A stretch of DNA of 51,133 bases from Corinectria fuckeliana (Eukaryota; Ascomycota; Sordariomycetes; Hypocreales; Nectriaceae): positions 1-51,133 of the forward strand of contig WPDH01000308.1 in NCBI GenBank assembly GCA_019137255.1, in the 5' to 3' direction. The first letter of the stretch is position 1, and each line of letters begins with the position of its first letter. The translations under genes and the position numbers were made by a program. The notes under the pieces were generated by a model. That model worked only from the letters and a program-made list of their open reading frames with translations, was not told where the DNA came from and ran no database searches. This document shows, in pieces, positions 1-12,178 of the stretch.

Positions 1-384
1 AAGCTAATATAAGCCTAATAAAAAGCCTAAGAGAAAAGCTACTTATAAAGGTATTAAAAAGAGAAGAAAAAAAGAAAGATATTACAGTCTAAGAGACTAA
101 ATAATAAATAATAAAGATTTATATAGCTACTAATAGCTACTAACAGCTGTTAAATATTAGGTTTATACTAGCTTTTAGCTACTAATAACTATACTACTAG
201 CTAACCTACTAATAGCTAGCTAACTTACTAACAGCTAGTTTTACCCACTTAAAATTCTAAGCTCTTAGCTATAACTATAAAGCAACCTAAATATATCTAG
301 CTAGTATAATCTTAACACTTAACTGCTCTACTCTTATAGTAGACTAAGTGCTTAACATTTAGTTAACTATTTCTCTCTTTTTTA

Positions 385-429
<45 letters not shown>

Positions 430-3400
430 CCCTTTTTTTAATTTTTTTCTAGCTCTTTAGAAAANNTATTTACTTATATATAGTAATAGTATAAGAGGCT
501 TAACCTAGGTCTACTATATAAAGAATATAAGTTTTTATCTAATTTTATAGTTTTTCCTGTATTTATATAAAATAAAAGTATTATTTACCTTTTAGGTCTA
601 TAAAGTATAAATAAATAAATAAATAAATAGAACTTTACTACTAGCTAAGTTTTTAATAAAAATCTTAAGATAGTTTTTATAATAAAAGATCTATTTAATT
701 AATAAGTTATTAACTTTAGAGAAGTCTTATAAGACTTTAAGCAGCTAGCTACCTTTATTATATACTTAGTAAACTCTTATCCTAATTAGATATTAGATTT
801 ATTAACTTAGCACTTTAGACTAAAGTATTTAAACACTTTAGCTCTTAAGAACCTTATTAAGAAGACTAATAAGACTATTATTAAAAGTCTTATATATATA
901 AACTATAAAGCTTATACTTAAGAAAAGATAATATAGTAAGTCTTAAAAAGACTACCTCTTACTAAGGCTTTAAAACTGTTTTAGTATATTTATATTAATA
1001 TTTTTATTTATAATACTAGCTTTAATAGTATAAGAGCTATAGTTATTATTAAAAATAAATTTATATTTTTAATTTTATACTATTACTACTTAAATATTAC
1101 TTAAGAGATAATTATTAGAACTCTTAAGGTAATTAAGGTTTTTACTAAGTAGTAATATAACCTTATAATTTATATTATCTATTAAGATAATAACTCTACT
1201 TTTAGTAATAATTATACTAACTAGGTTAAAAATTATAAGCTTTAAGATAAGCTATTTACCTCTTATATATCTACTTAAAATAGCTTAACTAAGTAATCTA
1301 AAAGAGTAATAAAAACTAAGACTAAGTCTATATAGCTAAAAGCTAATCTTCCTAATAAGCTATAGTTAAAAACTTAAAAAACTACTACCTATTTATATAA
1401 TAAATTATCTTAGTAAGCTAAAAGCTAAAAAACCTCTTTTTAGCTGCTTTATAGCTAGCTTTAAGACTATAAAAAGAATACTAGCTATACTTAGAACCTT
1501 TTATTTAATATCTTATATTTAAAAGTGTATAAATATAAAGCTTATCTCTTAACTAAGAAAGCTCTAAAGAGTACCTAAAAGTAAGATTTAAAAACCTCTT
1601 CTTATATAAAAAAGCTATCTTATTAAGTATAATTTATATAATATTTTTAAGATTTAAATCTTAGAAAGGTTAAAAGTTTAAAAAATCTATAATATAACTT
1701 TTAATAAGAGTATATTTTATAACTTAAAGAATTACCCTATCTTAATTAAGACTTTAACTATTCTTATTAACTTATAACTATTAGTACTTATTAAATCTAA
1801 CTTTAAAAATAATAATATTTAAGCTTATAAAGCTAGCTGCTCTCTAACTAATAATAAAAAAGTCAGGTTAATAATTAAAGTTATTTAAGCTCTTAAATAA
1901 CTAGATAATTAGCTAGTTAAAAACCCTAATAAAAGAGCTGCTATTAGCAGCCTAGATAATAATAATCCTAACTGTAAAAGACTATATCTTACACCTTAAG
2001 TAACTATCTTATTTATATAATACCTTATAGCCTATTTGCTAAATAACCTTTATAAGAGTTAGCTAATTAAGATAAGATAAAAAGTTCTAAAGTAAGTATT
2101 TATATATTATAAGACTTTAACTTAGCAAGTAGTTATAAACTGCTTACTAAGATTACTAAGTAATTCTACTTAGTAGCTTTTATACTCTTAGTATACTTTA
2201 CTTAGCTTAGTACTAGTTTCTCTTAAAGCTAGTCCTTTAGGCTATAAGCTTATCTTCTTATAATTACTCTCTTTTTAAGCTATCTAGTTTTTAAATATAT
2301 AAGTTTATTTTTAGTTATTATAATTAATATTATTTTATTATTACTATACTATTATCACTTAAGACCTTAGTTAGTATAGTAATATAATAGTTAGTTAGCA
2401 CTTACTTTATAGCTATTATATAGCTATTAGTTATAAGGCTTTATATTAATAGTAAGCCTATTAGTTAGCAGTCTATTAGCAGCTATTAAGCTATAAATTA
2501 TACTAATATACTTATATTCTTTTTTTTTTCTCTTACTTATACTAACTTTTTTATAATATTTTTTATTATTTAGTTCTCTCTTTTTAAACCTTTATAAGTT
2601 GTTTTATCTTACTACTTCTTTCTATTACTTATAACACTTAAACTGTAAAAGTATTATTATTAGTCTACTTATCTTATTATTACTAATTTATTACTAAGAT
2701 ATCTCTTATTTATATAAGAGATATTCTCTATTAGTTTAATAAAAATACTCTTTTTAACTAAATATTTATTAGAGATATCTTTTACTTTTTTTATTTAATA
2801 TAAAAAGCTAACTAGTTTAATTTACTATATATTTATAGTTCTTTTAAAGCTTGTTATATCTATTATAAGTAATCTAAGTAAAAGTATATTATTATAAGTT
2901 TATTAAGTTCTTACTACTTTTTATATATTATTAATATCTTTAAGATTCTCTTAGAGCTTTATAGTGTTATAGTAGTCTTTTAAAATAAGTTAACTATATA
3001 TTACTTTTATAATAACTCTAAAGAGTGTTCCTCTAGTTATTAAGTAACCTTTTATAAGCCTCTATTTAGTATATTATACTAGTATATTTAGTATATTACT
3101 AATAAGACTATATTTACTTTTTAAACTCTTATTAACAGCCTGTCTAGTATTATTAGCACTAGTGTTAAGAAGTCTAGCTAGTTAACTAAGAAAGTGCTTA
3201 GTTTCTTATTTTAGTTAATTAAGGCTTAAACTACTATTAATACCCTAAGGTTCTACTAAGATATTAGCCTCTTAGAGGATATTTCTCTAACTAAATTAGA
3301 TTATTATATTAAGACTATTTAGCCTTTTTATCTTTATAATAATAGTACTACTCTTACTATTTATATAGTAGTTTTTTAACTGCTTTATATATTTATCACT

Positions 3401-5865
3401 TTTGTTACTAATATTAAAGAGAAAACACTCTAGGCTTTTCTTATATCTATTAAGTATACTATTATCTTTACTATTATTAAGGCTTATAACTATAGTGTTT
3501 AAGCCTTAGTATACTAAGTTAGCTTTCTAAACTAAGAACCTTTTTACTATAAGGCTATTAATAGCTCTTCTTATAATATTAGGTCTAAGTTTAGCAGTTC
3601 TAATATTAAGTCTTTTACTTTATCTACTACTATCTTACTTATTACTTACTTATACTCTGCTTTTATTTTTATCTCTAATCTTAATAAGACTCCTACTAAG
3701 CCTACTATTACTTTACTTATTACTCACACTTATACTACCTCTCTTTTAGCTCTTCTATCTCTTATTATTTAGTCTCCTAATAGTATTTAGATTCTAGATA
3801 ACCTAAAGAGCTTTTAGCTCTCTAATAACTTAGCTTTTAAGCTAGACTTTAGTGTTTAAGCTCTTTCTTTAGAGTTAGACCTATTAGCTGTCTCTTCTCT
3901 TATTACTTAAGCTTTAACAACTTCTTATTATTCTGCTAGTTACTTAGATATTACTAACCTCTCTTCTGTCTTAGCTTTTACTACCTGTAAGTATACTTAT
4001 AAGACTAAGATCTCTAAGATGCCTACTTAAGTTATTAATTCTAACAGTAAGTTACTCTTACTCTTTACTTACCCTCTTAAGTAAGCTAAGTATATACCTT
4101 TAAAGACTTATTCTTTAAAGTCTAGTAAGTTAGGTATTTCTAATATTATATTCTCACCTTTTACTTCTTATAACATCTTAGTAAAAAAGTCTTAAAAGTG
4201 ATTTTTATTATAGTTTATATTCTCTATAAGACTCTTTTAACTTTAAGTATTAGGTTAATAGCTATTTGTTTTTTTAATTAGTAGTAATCTTAGTAGTATC
4301 TAACAGTTTATTCTTCTAATAGTACTTAGCTACTTAGGTATTACTAGTAATTTATATTCTTATTATGTTTTTAGTATTATAGTTTATTTATTTATTATTT
4401 TATTTCTTATATATTTACTTTTTTTGCTTATAATACTACTATACTAACTTTATTATATTCTCTAAGTAAGCTATTAGCTCCTAAGTGTTATATTCTACTA
4501 GCTATCTTACCTATTTAACTTAGTAGAATATTTATCTTATATCTTTCTTATAGTTAACTACTTTCTTAACCTTCTACTTATTATTCTCTTCTTTTAGTTT
4601 AAGTAGTCTTAGTAGTTTTTCTACACCTAGTTAGCACTCTTTAAATTATAGTTCTAAGAGTTTAACTAGAAAAATATTATATATTTGCTAGTATTATTTT
4701 AGAAAGTATACTTAGTATACTTATTTGCTAATTCTTTCTGCTATTATCACCTTAATAAATTTTAGTACTAGCTTCTTATATTTAAATTAGAAGTTTCTTA
4801 TTAATAGCCTAATAGTTTACCTAACCTTATATTCTTATAAGTTATATTACTTATTATAGTATTTAGCTTATCTCTTTATAGCTTTCTACTATTATTTTTT
4901 TATCTTAGTATATACTTAGTAAAGTATCTTAATATACTCTTACACTTTTTATATATTTAACTTAAGGTGTTTTAAGGTGTATTTTATAACTCTTAGGTAG
5001 TATCTATAAAGAGCTTATATAAGAGAAACCCTAATAGTATAATAAGTACTATTATTATAAGTAAAAGCTGCTTTTAGAAGCTAGGCTGCCTATTAGTATA
5101 AGGTGTTATTAGTATACACTTAAAGGTATTTCCTAATAGCTTAGTTAGTTCTTTCTGTTTATTTATCTATCTATAAGTAATAACTTAGATAATAAGAACT
5201 AAAATTAAGAATTATAAAAAATAATACTAAGCCTTATAGTTATATTAATAAGTATATATTATTTCTTATTATTCTTTCTTAAGGCTTTTAAAGCTAAGTT
5301 AATACTATAAAAATAGCAAAAAAGGCTAGCTCTAAAGAGAGGCCTTAACTTTTTACTCTTCTTATTTTACTTACCTTTTATTTCTTCTCTTATAACTCTT
5401 ATAGCTAGTTATAAGATTATAAGCTTTATTAGAAGTATTAGATCTCTTATTTTACCCTTTTTTATACTTATACTAACCTTTCTTTTAGGCTTATTATAAC
5501 TTATACTTAAACACACTATTAGAAGCACCTCTTATAACTCTTTTTACTATCTAACATCTTAATCACAGCCTAAAATAAAAGAGTATATTATATTTTAAGA
5601 TTATAATTAGTATTTAAAATTATCTAAAATATTACTATAACCTTCTAATTATTAATATTACTACCTAAATAACTTATAGATAGCTTAACCTTATAATAAT
5701 TATTATAACCCTAGCCCTACTAATAATAAAATCAGCTAACTTTTTATAACCTTTTACAGATTTCTTAGGAGCCTAAATTAATATATTTAGATTCTTAATT
5801 TGTCCCTCTTTTAGCTAGGAAATTAAGAGCTTTTAACCCTAAGATTTAATCTATACTTTGTGATA
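1..5865. repeat. RIP-degraded AT-rich repeat block
   Basis: About 5.9 kb made almost wholly of TA, AA, TT and CT/AG steps, with CA and TG dinucleotides nearly absent and stops in every frame. This is the footprint of repeat-induced point mutation acting on duplicated DNA. No protein family could be read through the mutations, so the parent element (LTR retrotransposon or DNA transposon) is not identified. Composition changes to normal genic DNA near 5865. A homopolymer T run lies near 390-430. No gene is supported in this stretch. Confidence 0.85.
465..466. other. Two ambiguous bases (NN)
   Basis: Two N characters sit about 35 bases after a long T homopolymer. They mark an unresolved assembly or consensus position, so local length near here should not be trusted. 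Confidence 0.95.
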
Positions 5866-6380
5866 AGAGTGGACATAGTAAGATGTTAATCATTTATATA
5901 GATATTCTGATATAGCTGATTTGTAGTTTGTTTTAATAATGTCCTGTTGTTAAAGTGACTCTGCGCTCCAATGTCCATCCCATGTTTCAGTGCCCTTCCA
6001 GTGTTCTAGTGGCTGCCCTATGTCCAGGATAGCAATCCTCTATTAGACTGTTAATGTTCAGTGAAAGGTTGGTTTTATCCTGCGAAATACTACAACCCCA
6101 TACTTTAGTCTAAAGCAGTTACTCGCCTGTCTTCGCAGAATGGAACCTGCATATCTGTTTTCTCTACAAGCAACAAGGGACTAAGGAGATCCCGCATATG
6201 ATCCGAATGACGAACTTCTGTCAAGGAGGTGTTCGAAAGGGTGTTCTTCAGAGAACACAAGCCAAGTATCCGAGCACATGGCCCACCAACTCGAGATCAC
6301 AGCCCAGCAGTCTGACAAAACTCCTGCGGGTAGTTTGAAATTCTTTGTCCCATTGCTTCATCCAGACAACTTTGACGTCC
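5866..6380. other. Non-coding stretch before the P450 relic
   Basis: Composition returns to about half GC by about 5950. No convincing gene, RNA or repeat was recognised. If the downstream P450 relic once had a promoter it would have lain here. Confidence 0.5.
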
Positions 6381-8018
6381 GAGTACAAACCTATCCCGCA
6401 GCCCCGGCGCATCGTTCTGCTGGGCAACGTCAGCGACATCGCGTTGACATGAAAATTCTCCGGCGGCTTTTTACACATCTCACAGCCAGGTACGCAAGAG
6501 TCGCCAACTAGAAGTCTCTTGCGTACCATGACAGGATTTGCTGATCCCGCAGGTGCAATCTTCAAATTGACGCTGGCGGGTAAGAATATAGTTTTGTGTC
6601 TTCGTATGACTACGTCAATGAAGTCTGCAACGACAAAATATTCCAAATGTCTATTGATGGTGACCTCGAAGCAATCAGGATATCTGACTGATCCACAATA
6701 TGTGCTGCTAGATCTCTGGTCCCCAAGAGCTAAAATACGCCGTGCACGATGGCCTTTTTACAGCTCTGCGAACTGCAAATACAAGGCTAATATCAACATT
6801 ATGCGCACTACTACCGCCAACGAGATATTGCAGTCAAGGAAGAAGGAAGGCCAGTCGAGCGGTCGGAAAGACCTATTAAGCGCCATGCCGAATGGCGTGG
6901 ATCTCGCTCTAAAATAACCGATGACAGTATCATCGATAACTTAATCACCTTCCTCGTTGCAGGCTATGAGCCAACTCACCCCTACTGTACCGATACTAAC
7001 ACAACTACTCAGCAGGTCATCCGGGAAGCTCTGCGGCTTAGCGCTCATATCCCGGCGTTTGATAGGGAGGCAATCAAAGACGAGACGATTGGTGGCAAGT
7101 ACAAGGTCAAGGCTAGAGAACAAACCATCTGCATTTTGTCCAAGTCACATTTCGATCCAGTAGTCTTCGACAATACCGCCGAGGAATTCGAACCGGAGAA
7201 AATGATGGACGAGAACTTTGACAGGCTCATGAAGGAGTTTTTGCACTGCTGGAGTCCCTTCGGCACGGGAATGAGAGGCTGCATCAGCCGGGCCTTTGCG
7301 TGGCAAGAAATAACTCTCGCCTTGAAATCGCTGACGCAGAATTTCAATTTCGTCATGTACAATCTGTCCTATAGCTGCAGATCTCACAAATGCTCACTAT
7401 CAAGCCCAAGGATTTCAATGTTCGCGCTATCCTTCGGGACGGCCTGACGTCTACTCTTCTAGAATCTCGCTTGGTCAGCTCTTTCAGTAATAGTTCACCT
7501 TTGCTGGGTGAAGACGTGTCAGCACATCTCAAAACCAATCGATTTCGCACTGGAGAAAACTAGAATTTATCGAGTTGCCCCCATAGGGTCCACCAATGCC
7601 AAGGATAGGGACATGTTCACAAACTTCGAGACCTAGGTGGACGAGGTGCTCTGGCCTGCGCTCGCAAAACAATTTGGGGGCCGAGCCACTGACAACGAGG
7701 ACGACCTCTGCCGCGAAGAATTTGACGACTGGGGCATACAACGAAAACTCTGCTGCCTCGCTGGGATGCAAATACGTGCAAGACCGTATATGGCGAGAAA
7801 GAAAGGCCTTGGCCGACCTATGGCAAAAGAGTGCTAGAATCTTTGTCTCCGGGTCTAACAAGATGGCGAATAATGTCAAGGATGTCATATTCCGGGTTAT
7901 AATGGAGCAGAGTGGGAAGACAGAGAAGCCGAGTATTGAGAAGGTAGCAGCGGCATGGTTTGAGAGTTATTACAATTCTGACTACAGCAAAGGGAACAAC
8001 CACTCAGCTGATGCGTAG
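6381..8018 (+). pseudogene. CYP505-type fused P450/reductase, decayed
   Basis: This is a relic of a self-sufficient fatty-acid hydroxylase (P450foxy/BM3 class, CYP505), in which a heme domain is fused to an FMN/FAD reductase. Pieces appear in family order but in shifting frames. The N-terminal PIPQPRRIVLLGN-like proline hinge is at 6390-6440, followed by an IFKLTLAGKNIV piece near 6555. A DLLSAM-NGVD segment lies near 6870 and the I-helix LITFLVAGYE near 6940. The K-helix E-x-x-R (REALRL) is near 7020. The heme loop PFGTGMRGCISRAFAW, cysteine retained, is near 7260. The FMN-domain end (MFTNFETW-DEVLWPAL) is near 7615. The NADPH-domain end (QDRIW, FVSGS) is near 7780-7850. Helices C-H and most of the reductase are deleted, and several stops and frameshifts interrupt the rest, so it cannot make a working enzyme. 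A full gene of this class would be about 3.2 kb. FUM6 of the fumonisin cluster belongs to the same class. Confidence 0.82.
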
Positions 8019-8244
8019 TGATAGCTTGGCTTATACCGAATGTGACAAGAGTGTTCAAAACGAGCGATATGTGACGGACGTGTTTGACTAAGCTAGCTGT
8101 ATGGTTTCTGCGTTCAGCACTGCGTACATAATCTAGAGTCATCGATGTTTGTGTGAAATAACAACGCAGTTGTAAAAGACTGGGACAGCGTACCAGGCTA
8201 TAATAGGTTAATCCAACCGTCAGGCCAAAAAAGATCAATCAATT

Positions 8245-8346
8245 CAAGTAAGCTGCGTTATCGAATTGTACCGCACAACAGTTTAGACAGTTCCGAGGGC
8301 ACGCCGAGCCTTCGCTGAGTTTTACTCACGCTAACTCTTACAGCAG
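8245..8346 (+). repeat. Dispersed repeat A, copy 1
   Basis: This stretch aligns in the same orientation with 21123-21236. Shared blocks include AAGCTG-GTTA, a CACAAC block and GCCGAGCCTT. Many differences are C/T or G/A. The left copy carries more T, as expected for partial RIP. The element type is unknown. Confidence 0.6.
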
Positions 8347-9261
8347 TTGATGAAGAGCTTGTTCACATGAACTATACCTTGAAAGGCAGGTAGTGTGTGT
8401 ACCCACTAATACAAGCTAACATCATTCGTTGCCTTTAGTACACTAGTTTATAATCACATGAGTCAGGTCTCTGCCCTTGAAGCAATAGACAGTGCGTTTA
8501 GGTAACTCTATACTCTAGATAACAACCCTCTATCAAGCTATCAGTATTTAGTATAGGGCTGATTTCATTATATAAAATACTATATACACTTAGTCTATTA
8601 GAAGGTAGTTATCTAGCTCTTCTTTATCATGAAAAGAAACTTAATGGGACAGCTGGGAATATTTCAACGTTAACGCTAAAGGACTCCTAGTAGCACCAAC
8701 GTGTTTTTCTTCAATGCAGTCAGTGATGATGCTAGCAAACTGGACTGGGTCTCGATCCTTGTACTTGGAGCCAGCTGACACCGATGACGTGATATCGAGA
8801 TCACACCACGTAACAGGGATCGTGAGCCCAAATTGCTTCTACATAATAACGAGGCTATTGATCGTCACAGCAAGCCCAACAGGCCCTCGGGAGGTGGAGA
8901 ATTGGGCGGCGCGGCGGTCCGAAGACCCGCATCCTTATATTAGCCGATCAAGTCGCCACACAAGCGAGGCCGTCAGCCGAAGGAGCAAAACAAGGGACTT
9001 CGTACTCGAACAGATATCAATATTTCCGTCTGCGGCTCGTGTTCACCTTTCGCTGACCAATTCTCGCGTCAATCTTTCCCGCGAGTGAATACGACACATT
9101 TCAAGGCTTGACTCATGCCGAGGTAAGGATTTACTCATCACGTGGATTGTTTGCGCAAGGTCCTTAAAGAAGATCCAAAGCTGGGGTTTCGATCTGGGGT
9201 TCATCCTCCCCACAAAGTTCTCAGGGAGTCGAGTCGGACCTTCAACACAGTCACGCACGCC
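8347..9261. other. Intergenic, includes MFS upstream region
   Basis: No gene is recognised. There is an AT-rich patch around 8400-8630, then normal composition to the transporter start. A 124-codon open frame at 8714-9088 has no recognisable domain or gene structure and is not called. Confidence 0.5.
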
Positions 9262-10901
9262 ATGGCTTCTTGCGCTACAACCATTCTGGAAATCGAACCC
9301 ATCGAGCTCCAAGCTCGCCCTTCTCCGGTGAAGTATGGTCCTCGCTCACTACGCGAGGCAACGTCGCAGCCGTTCGAGCAGGATCCTCGGACAAGCCGTG
9401 ATCGCGTGCTAGCTGAAGTTGGCGGGGTAGAACCGGATGCAACACCCGGGGTCCAAGCTTTGCAGAGGTGGAATGATCCCAAGATTAATTCTTTCCGCCT
9501 CGGCGCGACGTTTTGGAGTTTGTTGGTGATGGGGGCTAACGATGCTGCTTACGGCGTGAGTCTAATCTTGGGAAATGTCTCCCGAATATGTAGGCTAACA
9601 CGTTGTCGTTAGGCTCTCATCCCAGCGGTATGCCTGACTTTCCGCTCGGCGGTTCTTATCGACGGTGCTGACAAGATGGCAGCTTGAGGAGTACTACGAC
9701 CTTACGTACATAGTCGTCTCCATGGTCTTCATCTCACCATTCATCGGCTATGTTCTCTCAGCAGCGATGAACAATTACTTGCATCTCAAAATAGGGCAGC
9801 GAGGCATTTCAATGCTCTGTGGCGGCTGTCACATCTTGGCGTATACCATTATCGCTCTGCACCCTCCCTATGTCGCTCTCATTTTCGCCTTCATATTTGC
9901 CGGGCTCGCGAACGGGCTGGCAGACGCTGCATGGAATGCGTGGGTGGGTGGCCTGGCCAACGCCAGTGAACTGCTGGGCTCTCTGCACGCGTGCTATGGC
10001 ATTGGTGCCGTCTTCAGTCCGTTGGTCTCCACAGCGATGATGACCAGGTTCGATATGCCTTGGTACAACTTCTACTATATCATGGTGAGTCCGCCGTCGA
10101 GATCCGAGTTGTGGAAATATGTCTAACCAGGAGAAGATTGGGTTCTCGGCCATTGAGCTCCTCGTATTGACTTGGGCTTTCTGGAAAGCCGACGGAGCCG
10201 CCTACCGAGGCGTGTATAGAGAAAGCGAGATCGAGAGGGAGTCTGGGCTTTGGGCTGCTATTACCCAGATGCCCGCAGCGCGAACCTCCTGGACCCTCGC
10301 CTTCTTCTTGCTTTGCTACGTGGGCATTGAAGTTGCTCTGGGTGGGTGGATCGTTGTCTTCATGACTAGAGTACGTGGCGGCGGCGACTTCGAGAGTGGC
10401 ATGACCGCGACAGGCTTTTGGCTCGGTATCACAGTCGGCCGTGCAGTTCTCGGCTTCGTTACGCCGCGCTTGGGAATCAAGGTGGCTATATCCGTAAGTT
10501 GATCCCATCCTGATGGAGAAACTGGGCCGCAAGACCGGCGACTAACTAACAATCTCCAGTGCTACATTGCTGCCACCATGGCGCTCGAGCTTCTCTTCTG
10601 GCTTGTCCCCCAATTCTACGTATCCGCCGTCGCCGTCGCCTTCCAAGGCTTCTTTCTGGGCCCCCTATTCCCCGGCGTGGTGTTGGTTGCTGGCAAGCTT
10701 CTCCCCCGACACCAGCATGTTGTCGTTATTGGCTTTGCTGCATCTTTAGGAGGCTGTGGTGCAGCTATCTTGCCTTTCGCAGTTGGCGTCCTTGCTCAGG
10801 TGTCTGGGGTTCAGGTTCTCCAACCAATCATACTGTCTCTTCTCGGAGTGTTGCTGTTCGTTTGGTTGGCTCTGCCGAGGATCGACAAGAGGCGGGAGTA
10901 A
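9262..10901 (+). CDS. MFS transporter, fucose-permease/BSC6-like
   Basis: Encodes a predicted 471-aa major facilitator superfamily transporter of the plasma or vesicle membrane. Proposed exons are 9262-9555, 9613-9627 (only 15 nt), 9683-10084, 10131-10493 and 10560-10901. All introns have GT...AG ends and the joins keep frame. A polar N-terminal tail of about 80 residues precedes the first membrane helix, which runs into GANDAAYGALIPALEEYY across the mini-exon. This matches the start of fungal FucP/BSC6-type MFS proteins. Twelve hydrophobic segments are plausible. The protein ends shortly after the last helix with charged residues. ATG 9262 was chosen because it gives the usual N-terminal length; the frame is open further upstream. 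It probably exports the product of the neighbouring PKS cluster, or is unrelated and only adjacent. Substrate is unknown. Confidence 0.85.
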
Positions 10902-11237
10902 GCGAAGCAGCAGAAAGCAGTGGATGATGCCTTTCACAACAGAGCAAGGAACATTGTTATTGGAAACTTTTGTCCTGGAATTGCAAGCAGTTGGAATTCC
11001 CAGGGTAATTGCTGGACGCGGTGACATGTGTTTCTCTTATTTCAACGCTTTCTTTCTCTTAAATCTTCAGAGCCTAACCTTACCTTAAAAGAAATCACTA
11101 AAATAGGTTATTAAAATAGGTATTTACTATACCTTCTCTTTGTTATTCTAAGCTAGATTAGTAAAGAAAACATTCTTAACCTTAAAATAGTGTCTTAACA
11201 GTACAGAGTATCCCGCCTAAGACACTAGCTTAGTAGA
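10902..11237. other. MFS 3' flank into AT-rich DNA
   Basis: The 3' flank of the transporter passes near 11080 into AT-rich, RIP-like DNA. No gene is present. Confidence 0.5.
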
Positions 11238-11297
11238 TTAAGCCCCCCCCCCCACTTATAGACTGCCCCCCCTTTTAGACTACCTTTTTCACTAAAA
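11238..11297 (+). repeat. Left terminal inverted repeat
   Basis: It reads TTAAG, eleven C, ACTTATAGACTG, seven C, then a T-rich tail ending CACTAAAA. It pairs with 11988-12047 reversed, 54 of 60 positions matching. Confidence 0.85.
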
Positions 11298-11987
11298 TAT
11301 ATATATTTAAAGATTTAATAATAAATTAAGCTATTAATAAGATAACTTAATAATTTAAAACTAATTAGAACTTTATATAATCTTATAAATAAAATATATA
11401 AAGTTAGATTTTATAGTATTTTTAGCTCTTAAATAAATACTTAAGTAAGTATTAAAATTTTATATATAATTTCTTAAGTAACTTAAAAGTTAGTTTTTAA
11501 AGTAAAAAAAAAATATTTTTTTATAATTAGAAAAATATTTTTAGCTTTTAAGAATAAAAATAATACTAAAAAAAAATCCTAATAAATCTTTTTTTAATTA
11601 TTATAAGTTATATTTTTTAAAAAAGCTAAATTCTATTTTCTAAAGAATTATTTTAAAGATATTCTTTAATAACTTTTTAATTTTAAAGATTATCTTTAAA
11701 AAGAAACTACTTTTATAATACTAGATTTTAGTTTAAAATTATAAGATTTTTAAAAGATTTTTATTATCTATTTTTAAAAATTAGTACTAATAAATTTCTA
11801 TTAAGACTTACTAGTAAACTACTAGTAAATCTTAACTAATTTTCTCTTTCTTATTATTAGCTTATTTTAAAGTAAAAAATCTTAAAATCTTAAAGATAGT
11901 CTTTTTTATATTTAAAGAATATATAGTTAACTTCTTACTATTTTTAGTAACTAATCTGATTTAATATAGAATTTTAAAGTATTAGTG

Positions 11988-12047
11988 TTTTAGTGGAAAA
12001 GGTGGTCTAGAAGGGGGGGCAGTCCATAAGTGGGGGGGGGGACTTAG
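11988..12047 (-). repeat. Right terminal inverted repeat
   Basis: On the minus strand it reads CTAAGT, ten C, ACTTATGGACTG, seven C, then a tail ending CCACTAAAA. It keeps C at most positions where the left end has T, so it is the less mutated copy. Confidence 0.85.
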
Positions 12048-12178
12048 TGGTCAAGTCAAACAACCCCAGGCTTAGGCACTCACACTTCAATTACCTGTCC
12101 CGGAAAGAATCAGGACAGGTGACGTCTGAGAAGAACACTTGATGCCTATGCTTTACTAATACAGGCTGTGACGGCCGC

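Larger units (their letters stand above)
11238..12047. mobile_element. RIP-mutated DNA transposon or MITE with 60-bp TIRs
   Basis: An 810-bp element is bounded by inverted repeats at 11238-11297 and 11988-12047. The interior (11298-11987) is extremely AT-rich and has no open frame, so no transposase can be read. The two ends agree at 54 of 60 positions, and all six mismatches are C/T or G/A, as RIP produces. Both ends carry long C (or G) runs. A target-site duplication is not clear. It lies between the 3' ends of the MFS gene (+) and the PKS gene (-). It may be a non-autonomous element or an internally deleted, mutated transposon. Confidence 0.75.

Noticed and set aside
1..5865. Search for a readable transposase or reverse transcriptase
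   Set aside because: RIP has placed stops throughout; no motif could be read with confidence, so no family is named.
8714..9088. 124-codon frame upstream of the MFS gene
   Set aside because: No recognisable domain and ordinary random composition; more likely part of the transporter's upstream region.
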